Notes under the pieces: model-generated
Databases searched by the model: none
The model's input: the letters and a program-made list of their open reading frames with translations, nothing else
What the model was told of the DNA's origin: nothing
Source of the DNA: AC-37 sp036386455
Lineage (GTDB): Bacteria > Actinomycetota > Thermoleophilia > Solirubrobacterales > Thermoleophilaceae
DNA: 60,262 nucleotides
Direction of reading: 5' to 3'
NCBI GenBank assembly: GCA_036386455.1
Contig: DASVVS010000083.1
Coordinates: 1 to 60,262, forward strand
In this document: one piece after another, positions 1 through 8,610 of the stretch
Layout: every line of letters starts with the position of its first letter
How positions within the stretch are numbered: the first letter of the stretch is position 1
Translations under genes and position numbers: made by a program

Positions 1-1350
1 GCGCACCTTCTTGAGGAACGAGCCGTCGGCGCGGGCGGGCACGGTGCGCCCGTAGAAGCGCTGCCAGCGGTTGCGGACCTTCTTCTCCACGAGGATCGAC
101 AGCGACTGCTTCGCCGGCGTCACGCTGCCGCGCATCTTCACGTTGGTCTTCTTGGCCACGTGCTTGGGCGGCTTCTGGAGCGTCACGACCGCGGCCGGCC
201 GCGGCGCCACCGGCGCACCCGCCACGCGCTCGCGCAGCGACGGCAGCTGGTCGTAGAGCGCCTGGCCCGGGCAGGCGGTGCTGTTGGCGTCGCGGTGGCC
301 GGACACGCGCTCGAGCGTGGCCTCCTCGCCCGCCGCGAAGTGGCTCCCGCCGCCGCCGTTGGACACGACGGTGACGGTGCCGCTCGTCGGCTGCCCGTGC
401 AGCGGCAGCTTCCAGCGGATCAGCCGCGTCATGGCCTCCATGGCCGGCTCGCCGGCGGGCAGGGTGGAGTGGTCGCCGATGTTCGAGACCGCGAACGACT
501 GGGTGTTCATGCCCTCCGTGTGGGCGCCCACGACCGGTTTGTCGACGCCGCCCGCGCGGCCCTCCCAGAGCCGCCCGAACTTGTCGACGAGGAAGTTGTA
601 GCCCATGTCGTTCCAGCCGTTCGAGTTGCGGTGGTAGCGGCAGATCGACAGCAGGATCGCCGGCACCTGCTCGGCGGTGTAGTCGTTGGCGGAGACCGTG
701 TGGTGCACGAACGCGAGCTTCACCTCGCGGTAGGCGGGTGCGCTGCGCGGCTGGCACTGGCCGCCCTCCCACGCGGACCGCGGCGCGATCTCGGGCTGCG
801 GGTCCTGGGCGCCGGCGTCGGCGGCGCCGAGCAGCGTGGCGATCCGGCTGAAGCCCGCCTGCGCCGTGCTCCGCAGGGCGGTCTTGGCGCGGTCGGCGGC
901 GGTGGCGGTGCCGCGCGTGTTCACGAAGTGGAGCCGCACGCCGGAGACGCGCCGCGAGAGGCGGTACTGGAGCTCGTCGGCCTCGCCCGCCCAGACCGGG
1001 TCGGACGCGCCGCCCGCCACGTGGCGCTCGCCGGTGCCGGGGTCGGGCGCGTGCTCGGAGCCGGCGCCCACGCGCACCCAGTCGCTCCAGGCGCCGCCCG
1101 AGCGGCGCACGCGCATCGAGATCCGCGGCTCGCCCTGGCCGCTCCACCTCATGCCCACGAGGTTGAAGCGCTTGGGCGCCCGCACCACGGGCGACTCGAC
1201 CGGCCCGGAGCCGGCCTTCTGCACGAGCACGGGGGCGGCCATCTCGAAGTCGAGGGCGCGCGGCTGGTAGGGCCGCAGGGAGAGGGCGGGCGCCGCCACG
1301 AGCACGAGCACGCCGACGACGACCGCGGAGAGCAGGAGGGTTCGCCGCAT
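1..1350 (-). CDS. PGRP-family N-acetylmuramoyl-L-alanine amidase, 3' end cut by window
   Basis: An exported peptidoglycan-recognition/amidase_2 protein that should cleave the amide bond between MurNAc and the stem peptide. I translated the minus strand by hand from the ATG at 1350; the frame stays open for 450 codons to the window edge. Residues 1-25 form a signal peptide (MRRTLLLSAVVVGVLVLVA). A beta-rich region follows, then the PGRP domain from about residue 190. Its likely zinc ligands are visible: a His in FVHHT (about 216), a His in SGHRD (about 352) and a Cys in TACPG (about 359). The tail after residue 380 is basic and probably a surface or cell-wall binding module. The C-terminus is missing because the gene runs off the left edge. 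Confidence 0.88.
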   Translation of the reverse strand, partial: MRRTLLLSAVVVGVLVLVAAPALSLRPYQPRALDFEMAAPVLVQKAGSGPVESPVVRAPKRFNLVGMRWSGQGEPRISMRVRRSGGAWSDWVRVGAGSEHAPDPGTGERHVAGGASDPVWAGEADELQYRLSRRVSGVRLHFVNTRGTATAADRAKTALRSTAQAGFSRIATLLGAADAGAQDPQPEIAPRSAWEGGQCQPRSAPAYREVKLAFVHHTVSANDYTAEQVPAILLSICRYHRNSNGWNDMGYNFLVDKFGRLWEGRAGGVDKPVVGAHTEGMNTQSFAVSNIGDHSTLPAGEPAMEAMTRLIRWKLPLHGQPTSGTVTVVSNGGGGSHFAAGEEATLERVSGHRDANSTACPGQALYDQLPSLRERVAGAPVAPRPAAVVTLQKPPKHVAKKTNVKMRGSVTPAKQSLSILVEKKVRNRWQRFYGRTVPARADGSFLKKVR

Positions 1351-1458
1351 CACGGTCTGTCGGAACACGCTAGCTCCGCCGCCGTTGCGGCCGCGCAAGT
1401 CCCGTTGCGTAGCGGCGCGTCAGCCACCGGACACGGCGTATGCAGGGGTTTCTGGCGC

Positions 1459-2313
1459 CTAGGCGGTGGCCTGGCGCGGCGGCTGCTTGTACGCGTCCGC
1501 CGGACGGCGCCAGCACTCGTCGAGGAAGCGCGCGATCTCGCCGGTGAGCCGCGCGGGCGCGAGCCGCAGCTCGAGGATCGAGTTGGCCTCGATCAGGCGC
1601 CCGTTGCGGAGCTCCCGCACGAGCATGTCGGAATCGGAGAACGGGTGCACGGGATCGCGCCCGTGGCCGATCACCAGCGCGCGCGTCTCGATCCGCGCGC
1701 GCTCGCTGCGCGGCGGGGCGGTGCGGCCGAAGAACAGCCCCTGGAGCACCGCGGCCGAGGGATACGGGTCGCGGCTGAGCCATTCGAGCCCCACGTCGGT
1801 CAGGTGCGTGAGCCCGCGCGGCACGCGCCGCATCACGTTGCTGAAGACGCGCGTGACCGGGGCCCCGAACGTCAACGCCACCATCATCGGCGTGAACGCG
1901 AGGGCGCAGCCCAGGAGCGCGTTGTCGAGCACCGGCATCTCGATCACGAGCCCCTGCATCCGCTCGGGCGCCAGCACCGCGGCCTCGAGCGTCACGTTCG
2001 CCCCGAGCGAGGTGCCGCCCACCACGGCGCGCTCGATCTCCAGGTGGTCGAGCAGGGCTAGCGCCTGGGCGCCAAATATCGGCATGGCGTATCGCCACAT
2101 GTCCCGGGGCTGGTCCGACTCCCCGTGCCCGAGGAGGTCGAGCGTGATCACCCGGTTGCCCCGCTCCGCCAGCGCCTGGGCGAGGGGACGGTGCATCAGA
2201 CGGGGAAGCATCAGCCCCGGAAGCAGCAGAAACGGCCGCGATCCGCTGCCGTACTCGTCGTAGACGAGCCGGTGGCCGTCATGCACGAACTCGCCTGTCC
2301 GCACGCTCACCAC
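1459..2313 (-). CDS. alpha/beta hydrolase, catalytic His not evident
   Basis: An alpha/beta-hydrolase-fold protein of about 285 residues. The oxyanion region (LLLPGLMLPR), the nucleophile elbow GTSLG and an acid-loop Asp in VIGHGRDPVHPF are visible. The usual C-terminal GH catalytic histidine is not: the expected position reads EANSILELR. It may use the nearby His in DPVHPF or have lost hydrolase activity. The frame is open further upstream to 2433, but that stretch does not look like a hydrolase N-terminus. I prefer the GTG at 2313, preceded by a TATGCT -10-like element at 2323-2328; GTG at 2310 or 2304 is also possible. It is transcribed divergently from the sigma factor gene. Substrate unknown. 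Confidence 0.82.
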   Translation of the reverse strand: MVSVRTGEFVHDGHRLVYDEYGSGSRPFLLLPGLMLPRLMHRPLAQALAERGNRVITLDLLGHGESDQPRDMWRYAMPIFGAQALALLDHLEIERAVVGGTSLGANVTLEAAVLAPERMQGLVIEMPVLDNALLGCALAFTPMMVALTFGAPVTRVFSNVMRRVPRGLTHLTDVGLEWLSRDPYPSAAVLQGLFFGRTAPPRSERARIETRALVIGHGRDPVHPFSDSDMLVRELRNGRLIEANSILELRLAPARLTGEIARFLDECWRRPADAYKQPPRQATA

Positions 2314-2400
2314 GGAATAGCGAGCATAACTGCCCAACCTGGGGATCGTGCATTCGTTGAGAGAGTCGGGCAACCGAGGGGCCCCGATTGACAACGAGTG

Positions 2401-2429
2401 TTTCAACTGGCCATGGCAGGGCGCATAAT
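2401..2429 (+). promoter_or_regulatory. probable promoter of sigma factor gene, leaderless
   Basis: A -35-like TTTCAA (2401-2406) and a -10-like CATAAT (2424-2429) are 17 nt apart. The ATG at 2436 is 6 nt past the -10, so the transcript would begin at or next to the start codon. No Shine-Dalgarno sequence is visible. Confidence 0.5.
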
Positions 2430-2435
2430 CCACCT

Positions 2436-3947
2436 ATGGAAGTCTCCACGCTGCCGCACCGCGGCGGCACCGTCCTGTCTCACCCCAGACAGGTCCTCAA
2501 GGCGTTCGGCGACGAGCGGCTGGTCGATCAGATCCGCCGCGGGAACGAAGCTGCCTTCGAAGTCGTCTACGAGCGCCACCACCGCGGGATCCTCTCCTTC
2601 TGCCGCCACATGCTCTCCTCGCAGGAGGAGGCCGAGGACGTCGTCCAGCACGCGTTCGTGGCGGCCTACTACGACATCCGCTCGAGCGACAAGGACATCA
2701 AGCTCAAGCCCTGGCTCTACACGATCGCCCGCAACCGCTGCCTCTCGGTCCTGCGCGCGCGCCGCGAGCGGCCGGCCGAGATCGACGACATCCCCACGGC
2801 CGGCCTCTCCGAGGCGGTCCAGCAGCGCGACGACCTGCGCCGGATGCTCGCCGACGTCCAGCGCCTGCCCGTCGAGCAGCGCGGGGCGCTCGTGCTCTCC
2901 GAGCTCGGCGACCTCTCGCACGCCGACATCGCCGGCATCCTGGGGGTGCCGACGTTGAAGGTCAAGTCGCTCGTGTTCCAGGCACGCTCGTCGCTGCTCG
3001 AGAGCCGTGAGGCCCGCGACACCTCCTGCGAGGAGATCCGCGAGCAGCTCGCCACGCTGCGCGGCGGGGCGCTCCGGCGCGGCCATCTCAAGAAGCACCT
3101 GAACGCCTGCCCCGGCTGCCGCGACTTCCGCGAGGAGGTGCGCCGCCAGCGCACCGCGATGGCCGCGATCCTCCCGGTCGTCCCGACCGCGGGCCTCAAG
3201 GGCGGCATCATGGCCGCGATCGGTGGCGGTGGCGGCGCGGCCGGCGGCGGCGCCGCCGGACTCGGTGCCGGAACCGCCGCGATGGTCGGCGGCACGGCGG
3301 CGGGCGGATCGGCCGGCGTCAGCGGGATCGTCTCGCTGATCGGCGGCGGCGGCGTGGCGAAGGTGGCCGCCGCGGCGGTCCTGCTCAGCGGCACGGCCGG
3401 CGGAGTGGCGGTGGTCGCCGGCGGCGACGCAGAGCGCGACAGGCCCGCGGAGTCGGCGTCCGACCGCGCCAAGGAGCGCTCGAACGCATCCGCGGCTCCC
3501 GTGGCCGACCCGGCTCGCCGCGCTCCTGCCGACGGCGCGGCCGCCCGGCGCAAGGAGAAGAAGGCCAAGAAGAAGGCCAAGAAGGACAAGGGCGCGCCGA
3601 CCCTCGTGGTGAACCCGGACGGCACGATCACGTCCGTGCCGAGGGGATCCGGCAACGGCGGCGGGCACGCCAACGGCCACGCCCCGAAGGGCACGGCTCC
3701 GCACTCTCGCGGCAACTCGAACGGATCCAACGGCACGCGCTCGCGCGGCGAGCCCCCGGCCCACTCGAACGGTCGCGGCCGCGACGGCGTCAAGGACTCG
3801 CCCGTCCCGGGCACCGCCCCCGCGCCGCCGCCTCCGCCGGCGAACAGCGGCGGTGGGGCGAAGAAGGAGAGCAAGGCCAAGGAGCCGAAGGCTCCGAAGA
3901 TCCCGCGCCTCCCGCTGCCCCTGAGGGGCGGCGCGCCCGGCCGCTAG
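2436..3947 (+). CDS. ECF-type sigma factor fused to zinc anti-sigma-like domain and membrane segment
   Basis: A 503-residue protein. Sigma region 2 covers about residues 35-110 (AFEVVYERHHRGILSFCRHM; WLYTIARNRCLSVLRARRE). Region 4 covers about 132-190 (LPVEQRGALVLSELGDLSHA). It then continues with a zf-HC2/ZAS-like motif: Cys198, His221, Cys225 and Cys228, the His-x3-Cys-x2-Cys signature of zinc anti-sigma factors. A Gly/Ala-rich linker, a likely membrane helix near 303-330, a Lys-rich stretch and an Asn/Gly/Pro-rich tail follow. Sigma factor and anti-sigma domain are normally separate proteins, so this is probably a self-inhibited, membrane-tethered regulator that needs release, perhaps by proteolysis. 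The ATG at 2436 is chosen because it sits just after a -10 element. Confidence 0.88.
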   Translation: MEVSTLPHRGGTVLSHPRQVLKAFGDERLVDQIRRGNEAAFEVVYERHHRGILSFCRHMLSSQEEAEDVVQHAFVAAYYDIRSSDKDIKLKPWLYTIARNRCLSVLRARRERPAEIDDIPTAGLSEAVQQRDDLRRMLADVQRLPVEQRGALVLSELGDLSHADIAGILGVPTLKVKSLVFQARSSLLESREARDTSCEEIREQLATLRGGALRRGHLKKHLNACPGCRDFREEVRRQRTAMAAILPVVPTAGLKGGIMAAIGGGGGAAGGGAAGLGAGTAAMVGGTAAGGSAGVSGIVSLIGGGGVAKVAAAAVLLSGTAGGVAVVAGGDAERDRPAESASDRAKERSNASAAPVADPARRAPADGAAARRKEKKAKKKAKKDKGAPTLVVNPDGTITSVPRGSGNGGGHANGHAPKGTAPHSRGNSNGSNGTRSRGEPPAHSNGRGRDGVKDSPVPGTAPAPPPPPANSGGGAKKESKAKEPKAPKIPRLPLPLRGGAPGR

Positions 3948-3962
3948 CCGGCCGCCGGGGCC

Positions 3963-6095
3963 CTAGCCCGCCGCCGGCGCGGGCTCCTCGCCCAGGCCGA
4001 AGCGCCTGTGCAGCCGCCGCAGCGGCCGCGGCGCCCACCAGTTGCGCCGCCCCAGCAGCTGCATCAGCGCGGGCACGAGCAGGGCGCGCATGATCGAGGC
4101 GTCGATCAGCACGGCCGCCGCCGTCCCCACGCCCAGCTCCTTGATGAAGATGACGCGCGAGGTTGCGAACGCCCCGATCGCCACCGCGAACAGGAGCGAC
4201 GCCGCCGTCACGATCCGGCCCGTCCGCTGCAGTCCGAGCGCTACCGCCTCGCTGTCGGACGCGCCCGCGTCGCGCGCCTCCTTGATGCGCGACAGCAGGA
4301 ACACGCCGTAGTCGGTCGAGAGCCCGAACGCCATCGCGAACAGCACGAGCGGCTGCGTGGTGTCGAGCGCGCCGGGCGAGGTGAAGTCCAGCAGCCCCTC
4401 CAGCCGCCCGTCCTGGAACACGAGCACCAGCAGGCCCATCGCCGCGCTCACGGTGAGCAGGTTCATCACCAGCGCCTTGATGGGCAGCACCACCGAGCCG
4501 GTCATCGCGAACAGGATCAGCACCGTGGTGAGCGCCAGCAGCCCGAGCGCGAACGGCATGTGGTGGCGCAGGCTGGCCTTCAGGTCCACGAACTCCGCCG
4601 CCTCGCCGGCCACCCCGTACTCGAACGGAGCGGGCAGCGCGCGGATGTCGCGCACGAGCTCCTCGGCGTCCCTCTCGGTGTAGTGCGAGCGGGCGACCAC
4701 GTCGATCTGCCACAGGCCGGGCTCGAGCTGCCGGGCCGGGCGCACGGCCGCCGTGCCGGGCAGCGCCTCGAGGCGGCGGGCGAAGGCACGGGCGGCGCCC
4801 CCGTCGCGCGTCTCGGCCGCCACCACCACCGGCGCGTCCTGGTTCGCGTCGAAGCGGGCGGCCAGCTCGTCGAACACCTGGCGCGGCTCGGAGTCGGCGG
4901 GCAGCACCTCGGGACCGACGGTGGTGAAGCGCGCGCCGGCGAACGGCGCGCCGGCCGCCACCAGCACGATCGTGGCCACCACTGCGATCCGTCCCGGGCG
5001 CCGCTGCACGGAGCGCGAGATCCGGTACCACGTGCCGCTGCGCGCGTCGTGCGCCTCCGCCTCGGCCACCCGCCGCAGCCGGCGCGGCGCCAGCGCGTTG
5101 ACGCGCTCTCCGAGCAGCGCCAGCACCGCCGGCAGCACGATCAGCGCGACCCCCGCCGCGATCAGCGAGACCGTCACCCCGCCGACGCCCATCGAGTAGA
5201 GGAACCGCTGCGGGAACACGAGCAGCGACGCGAGCGCGGCAGCCACGGTGAGCGAGCTGAACAGCACGGTGCGCCCGGCGCTGCGCACCGTGCGCGCCAG
5301 GGCCTCGGGGCCGGCGCCGTGGACCGCGATCTCCTCGCGGTAGCGGGAGACCATGAACAGGCTGTAGTCGATCGCGAGGCCGAGCCCGAGGCCGGTCACG
5401 AGGTTGAGCGCGAAGATCGACAGGTCCACGCCCTCGGTCACCACGCGCAGCGCGAGGAACGTGAGCACGATCGACAGCCCGCCGACGAGCAGCGGCAGGA
5501 GCGACGCGACGAGGCTGCGGAAGAACCAGAACGAGAGCAGGAAGAGCAGCGGGAACGCGAGCAGCTCGGCGGTGCGCAGGTCCTCCTCGACGGTCGCGTT
5601 CGCGTCCTCGCCGGCGAGCAGGAGGCCGCCGAGGCGCACGCCCGGCTCGGACCCCAGCGCGCGCTCGGCGTGCTCGCTCACGGCATCGTCGTCCGCACCC
5701 GCCGCCGGCGTGGCGGTCACGAACGCGGAGCGCCCGTCGCGCGCGATCATCGTCTCCGAGCCGCCGCGCCCGAACGGCGAGACGACGCCCGCGATCCCCG
5801 GGACGGCACGCAGCTCGCGCGCCACCTCCTCCACGCGCGCGCGACCCTCGGCCGACCGGACCGGCCGGCGGGGAGTGACGATCGCCACCACGCCGGGCTC
5901 CGCGTCCAGACCGGTCGCGGCCTCGAGCCGCTCGACGGTGCGGATGCTCTCGGTGTCGGGGTCGTCGGCGCTGAACGGGCCCATCCGGTCGGCGACGGTC
6001 CCGCCCAGGGCGCCGGCCGCGATGGCCGCGACCAGCGCCGCGACGGCGATCAGCTTTCCGCGGCGGCTGGCGAGGGCGGCGATCCGGTCGAGCAC
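3963..6095 (-). CDS. MMPL/RND-family membrane transporter
   Basis: A 710-residue transporter of the MMPL branch of the RND superfamily, which moves lipids or hydrophobic compounds using the proton gradient. A first membrane helix (about 15-35) is followed by an extracytoplasmic loop, a helix bundle (about 180-345) with the family-typical GLGLAIDYSLFMVSRYREE stretch, then a second half repeating the pattern with FGLSTDYGVFLLSRIKE. Both halves carry the Asp-Tyr pair thought to conduct protons, so the protein looks complete. The PadR regulator gene lies 5 nt upstream on the same strand, so the two form an operon. The ORF converges on the sigma factor gene with only 15 nt between them. Confidence 0.92.
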   Translation of the reverse strand: MLDRIAALASRRGKLIAVAALVAAIAAGALGGTVADRMGPFSADDPDTESIRTVERLEAATGLDAEPGVVAIVTPRRPVRSAEGRARVEEVARELRAVPGIAGVVSPFGRGGSETMIARDGRSAFVTATPAAGADDDAVSEHAERALGSEPGVRLGGLLLAGEDANATVEEDLRTAELLAFPLLFLLSFWFFRSLVASLLPLLVGGLSIVLTFLALRVVTEGVDLSIFALNLVTGLGLGLAIDYSLFMVSRYREEIAVHGAGPEALARTVRSAGRTVLFSSLTVAAALASLLVFPQRFLYSMGVGGVTVSLIAAGVALIVLPAVLALLGERVNALAPRRLRRVAEAEAHDARSGTWYRISRSVQRRPGRIAVVATIVLVAAGAPFAGARFTTVGPEVLPADSEPRQVFDELAARFDANQDAPVVVAAETRDGGAARAFARRLEALPGTAAVRPARQLEPGLWQIDVVARSHYTERDAEELVRDIRALPAPFEYGVAGEAAEFVDLKASLRHHMPFALGLLALTTVLILFAMTGSVVLPIKALVMNLLTVSAAMGLLVLVFQDGRLEGLLDFTSPGALDTTQPLVLFAMAFGLSTDYGVFLLSRIKEARDAGASDSEAVALGLQRTGRIVTAASLLFAVAIGAFATSRVIFIKELGVGTAAAVLIDASIMRALLVPALMQLLGRRNWWAPRPLRRLHRRFGLGEEPAPAAG

Positions 6096-6100
6096 GGCGA

Positions 6101-6664
6101 TCAGCTCCCCGCGCCCGCCGGCGCGGACGCCTCACGTGCCACGCGCTCCTCGGCCTGCTTCCACCATGCCGCGAGCCACTCGTTGAACGCGATGCCGAAC
6201 TCGAGCGCCATCAGCGGCCCCGGCTCCGGCTCGTGGAGGTCGCCGGGCGCGATCGCCCGGAGCTGCGCGGCCACGCCCTCGCTTCGTTCGCGCGCGGCGC
6301 GCAGGTGCGCGAGCACGGCCTCCGGCTCGCGGCCCGCGGAGAAGAAGACCTTCAGGAGACCCTCGTCGCGCAGCTCCCAGACGAGGTCGCCGCCGGAGCC
6401 GAGCCAGGCGTCGAGCGCCTGCTCGCCGGTGTCCGTGAGCGAGTAGACGGTGCGGCTGCGGCCGCCGGTGGGAGCCGCCTCGCCCGCGATCAGCCCCTCC
6501 TCCTCGAGCCGCTTGAGCTCGGGGTAGATCTGGCCGTAGCTCGTGGTCCAGAAGAAGCGCGCGGAGACGTCCACGAGTTGCTTGATCTCGTAGCCGGTGC
6601 GCTTGCCGATCCGGATCATCCCGAGGATCAGGCGGCCGGTGGGGCTCAGGTCGTAACCGTTCAT
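6101..6664 (-). CDS. PadR-family transcriptional regulator
   Basis: A 187-residue PadR regulator. The N-terminal winged helix reads LSPTGRLILGMIRIGKRTGYEIKQ, then SYGQIYPELKRLEEEGLI and a wing with RTVYSLTDTGEQAL. A helical C-terminal dimerisation region (PF10400-like) spans about 95-180. ATG at 6664 is chosen because the PadR domain begins directly after it; the longer in-frame start at 6706 would run through the palindromic operator. The next gene in the operon is the MMPL pump, the classic arrangement in which a PadR protein represses its own operon until an effector binds. The inducer cannot be read from sequence. Confidence 0.92.
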   Translation of the reverse strand: MNGYDLSPTGRLILGMIRIGKRTGYEIKQLVDVSARFFWTTSYGQIYPELKRLEEEGLIAGEAAPTGGRSRTVYSLTDTGEQALDAWLGSGGDLVWELRDEGLLKVFFSAGREPEAVLAHLRAARERSEGVAAQLRAIAPGDLHEPEPGPLMALEFGIAFNEWLAAWWKQAEERVAREASAPAGAGS

Positions 6665-6666
6665 AG

Positions 6667-6690
6667 ATCGGAACGATATATCGCACCGAT
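6667..6690. promoter_or_regulatory. palindromic operator upstream of padR-MMPL operon
   Basis: Nested inverted repeats share one centre: outer arms ATCGG (6667-6671) and CCGAT (6686-6690), and an inner perfect palindrome CGATATATCG (6674-6683). Only the two 2-nt linkers break symmetry. It lies 3 nt upstream of the PadR start, the expected place for autoregulation by the PadR dimer. Confidence 0.7.
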
Positions 6691-6825
6691 AGTTTGAGTG
6701 TGCCAAGCGTCACGGAGGGCGGGACGCGGCGGCGGCCGAGGGCTCCGGCGGAACGCTCCAGGCGCGTGACGGAGGCGTCGGGTCGTGTTTGTATAAGAGG
6801 CCAACCCCCTTCGAGAAAGAGACCC

Positions 6826-7833
6826 ATGAACCAGGGAAACCCGCCCCCCAACTGGTATCCGGACCCACGCGGCGAGGCCGAGCTGCGCTACTGGGACGGG
6901 AGCCAGTGGACCGAGCACACGCACTCCACGCCGCAGGCGGGCGGCGGTGAGACGGTTGCCGCGCAGGTGCCGCAGAGCGCCCCGCCGCCCTCCACGGCCC
7001 CGCCCCCGCAGACGGCTCCGCCGGCAGCGGCCAGCGCCGCGGGCCCGCAGGGTGCGTACGGCGCCGGCCCGGCGGGCCCCGTCGGCTCCCCCGCCGGCAC
7101 CGGCGGCTCCGGCGGCGGGCTCGGCAAGAAGCTGCCGCTGATCATCGGCGGCGTGCTCGCGGCCGTGCTCCTCGTGGTGCTCGCGGTCGTCCTGCTGGGC
7201 GGCGGCGAGGAGAAGAGCGACGAGGACCGCGTCAACGAGGCCGCGGAGGAGGTCCTCACCACCACCGAGCCGTCGGCCTGCACCGACCTGGCGACGGAGG
7301 AGTTCATCCAGAAGCTCACGGGCCTCAGCGGCAGCGAGGGCATCGATGCGTGCAAGGAGAACGACGAGGCGTTCGCCGAGGGCGCGGAGATCGAGAACAC
7401 CGATCTGACCGGCGACAAGGCCACAGTCGAGGCGAAGGCCGAGGGCGGGCAGGTCGACGGCGAGACGATCGAGCTCCAGATGGTCAAGGACGACGGCGAC
7501 TGGAAGGTCGACGATCTGGTCCGCAAGGACATCGTCGAGGGCTCGAAGGCGGAGACCGAGGTCAGCAACACCGTCGTCAACTTCGGCAGCTCCGAGGGCT
7601 CGACCGCGTGCGAGTACCTCAGCTACAAGGCGCTCACCACGCAGGGCGGCAAGGAGGCCTGCGAGACGAAGAACAAGAGCGCCCCGTCACTGAACTACAC
7701 GGTCACCGACGTGAGCATCAGCGGCGTCACCGCCAAGGTCACGGTCACGGAGCCGCAGTCCGACAAGACGATCGAGATCACCCTCGCGCACGAGGCCGGC
7801 AACTGGAAGATCGAAAGGCTCGTGCAGCAGTAG
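6826..7833 (+). CDS. DUF2510 membrane protein with two repeated extracytoplasmic domains
   Basis: A 335-residue protein. The N-terminus is a DUF2510 domain (NWYPDPRGEAELRYWDGSQWTEHT), then a Pro/Ala/Gln-rich linker and one membrane helix (LPLIIGGVLAAVLLVVLAVVLL). Two related domains follow outside. The first runs from VNEAAEEVLTTTEPSACTDL to DGDWKVDDLV, the second from VSNTVVNFGSSEGSTACEYL to AGNWKIERLV. Each has a Cys pair and ends in a GdWKv-type strand, like NTF2-fold DUF4878-type lipoproteins. Function unknown; probably a surface protein of actinomycete type. ATG 6826 follows a purine-rich GAGAAAGAG; TATAAG at 6792-6797 is a possible -10. The gene ends 6 nt before the convergent ABC permease gene. 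Confidence 0.82.
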   Translation: MNQGNPPPNWYPDPRGEAELRYWDGSQWTEHTHSTPQAGGGETVAAQVPQSAPPPSTAPPPQTAPPAAASAAGPQGAYGAGPAGPVGSPAGTGGSGGGLGKKLPLIIGGVLAAVLLVVLAVVLLGGGEEKSDEDRVNEAAEEVLTTTEPSACTDLATEEFIQKLTGLSGSEGIDACKENDEAFAEGAEIENTDLTGDKATVEAKAEGGQVDGETIELQMVKDDGDWKVDDLVRKDIVEGSKAETEVSNTVVNFGSSEGSTACEYLSYKALTTQGGKEACETKNKSAPSLNYTVTDVSISGVTAKVTVTEPQSDKTIEITLAHEAGNWKIERLVQQ

Positions 7834-7839
7834 CGGAGC

Positions 7840-8610
7840 TCAGCCGGCGCGCAGGCCCGCACGCGCCCGCATGACGAGCAGCTGGGTCAGGGCGGCCACG
7901 GCACCGACGCCGATGGCCGCCTTGCCCAGCGCCTCGCCGTCGACGTCGCCCGCGAACCCGGCACGCATGGCGTCGGTCACGTAGGAGACGGGGTTCCACG
8001 TCGCTATCGCGTCGAGCCAGTCCGGCAGCAGCTCGCCGGGCATCACGGCGGTGCTCATGAAGAGGATCGGGAAGAAGAGCGGCGCCATGCCCTGCGCCGT
8101 CTCGGCGCTGCGCGTGCGCAGGCACGCCGCCAGCGCGAGCCCGCCGTAGGCGAAGCACCACGCCGCGGGAGCCAGGAACGCGAACGCGACCGCGAGCGGC
8201 CAGTTCTCGATGTTCGCGCCGTCGATCCAGCCGACGATCAGGAGCAGCGTGCAGTAGAGCCCAACGCGAGTGGCGTCGGCGAGCCGCCGCGCCTGCAGGC
8301 TGGGCAGCTCGCGCAGCGGCGCGATCCGCATGCGGTCGAAGAAGCCGGTCTGCAGCTCCACCGCGCTGCTCACGCCCGCCGTGGAGGAGCCGAGCATCAC
8401 CGCCATGATCAGCGTGCCCGGCAGCAGGTAGTCGTTGTACTCCACGCCCTCGAACGCCTGGAGCTGCACGAGCCCGCTGAACACGCGCGCGAAGATCGTC
8501 TGCATGAACACGCCGACGACGAGCGGCACGATGAAGGTGGCCAGCGGCACGCGCAGCGCCTCGCGCCAAGCGCGCTTGTACATCGGCACGAGCGCGCCTA
8601 CTGCTGCCAC
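7840..8610 (-). CDS. ABC-2 type (DrrB-like) transporter permease
   Basis: A 256-residue ABC-2 permease with about six membrane helices. It carries the typical end of the fold (PLFFPILFMSTAVMPGELLPDWLDAI, with NPVSYVTDAMR). It pairs with the ATPase encoded just upstream, probably exporting a lipid or hydrophobic product across the membrane. GTG at 8610 is chosen because GGAGGGGG lies 6 nt before it; it overlaps the ATPase gene by 13 nt, while ATG 8583 has no such site. It is the last gene of the twelve-gene operon, so the cargo may be the operon's lipid product. That link is inferred from position. Confidence 0.88.
   Translation of the reverse strand: MAAVGALVPMYKRAWREALRVPLATFIVPLVVGVFMQTIFARVFSGLVQLQAFEGVEYNDYLLPGTLIMAVMLGSSTAGVSSAVELQTGFFDRMRIAPLRELPSLQARRLADATRVGLYCTLLLIVGWIDGANIENWPLAVAFAFLAPAAWCFAYGGLALAACLRTRSAETAQGMAPLFFPILFMSTAVMPGELLPDWLDAIATWNPVSYVTDAMRAGFAGDVDGEALGKAAIGVGAVAALTQLLVMRARAGLRAG

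Noticed and set aside
160..2061. Long plus-strand ORF of 633 codons
   Set aside because: It is a shadow of the amidase and hydrolase genes on the minus strand: Arg/Ala/His-rich, no domain, while both minus-strand frames give clear families.
3948..3962. Terminator between sigma factor and MMPL genes
   Set aside because: Only 15 nt of GC-rich sequence with short self-complementarity and no T-run on either strand.
4008..6446. Plus-strand ORF of 812 codons opposite the MMPL gene
   Set aside because: Low-complexity Arg/Glu/His/Gln protein, the mirror of a membrane protein gene at high GC; the minus-strand frame is a full MMPL transporter.
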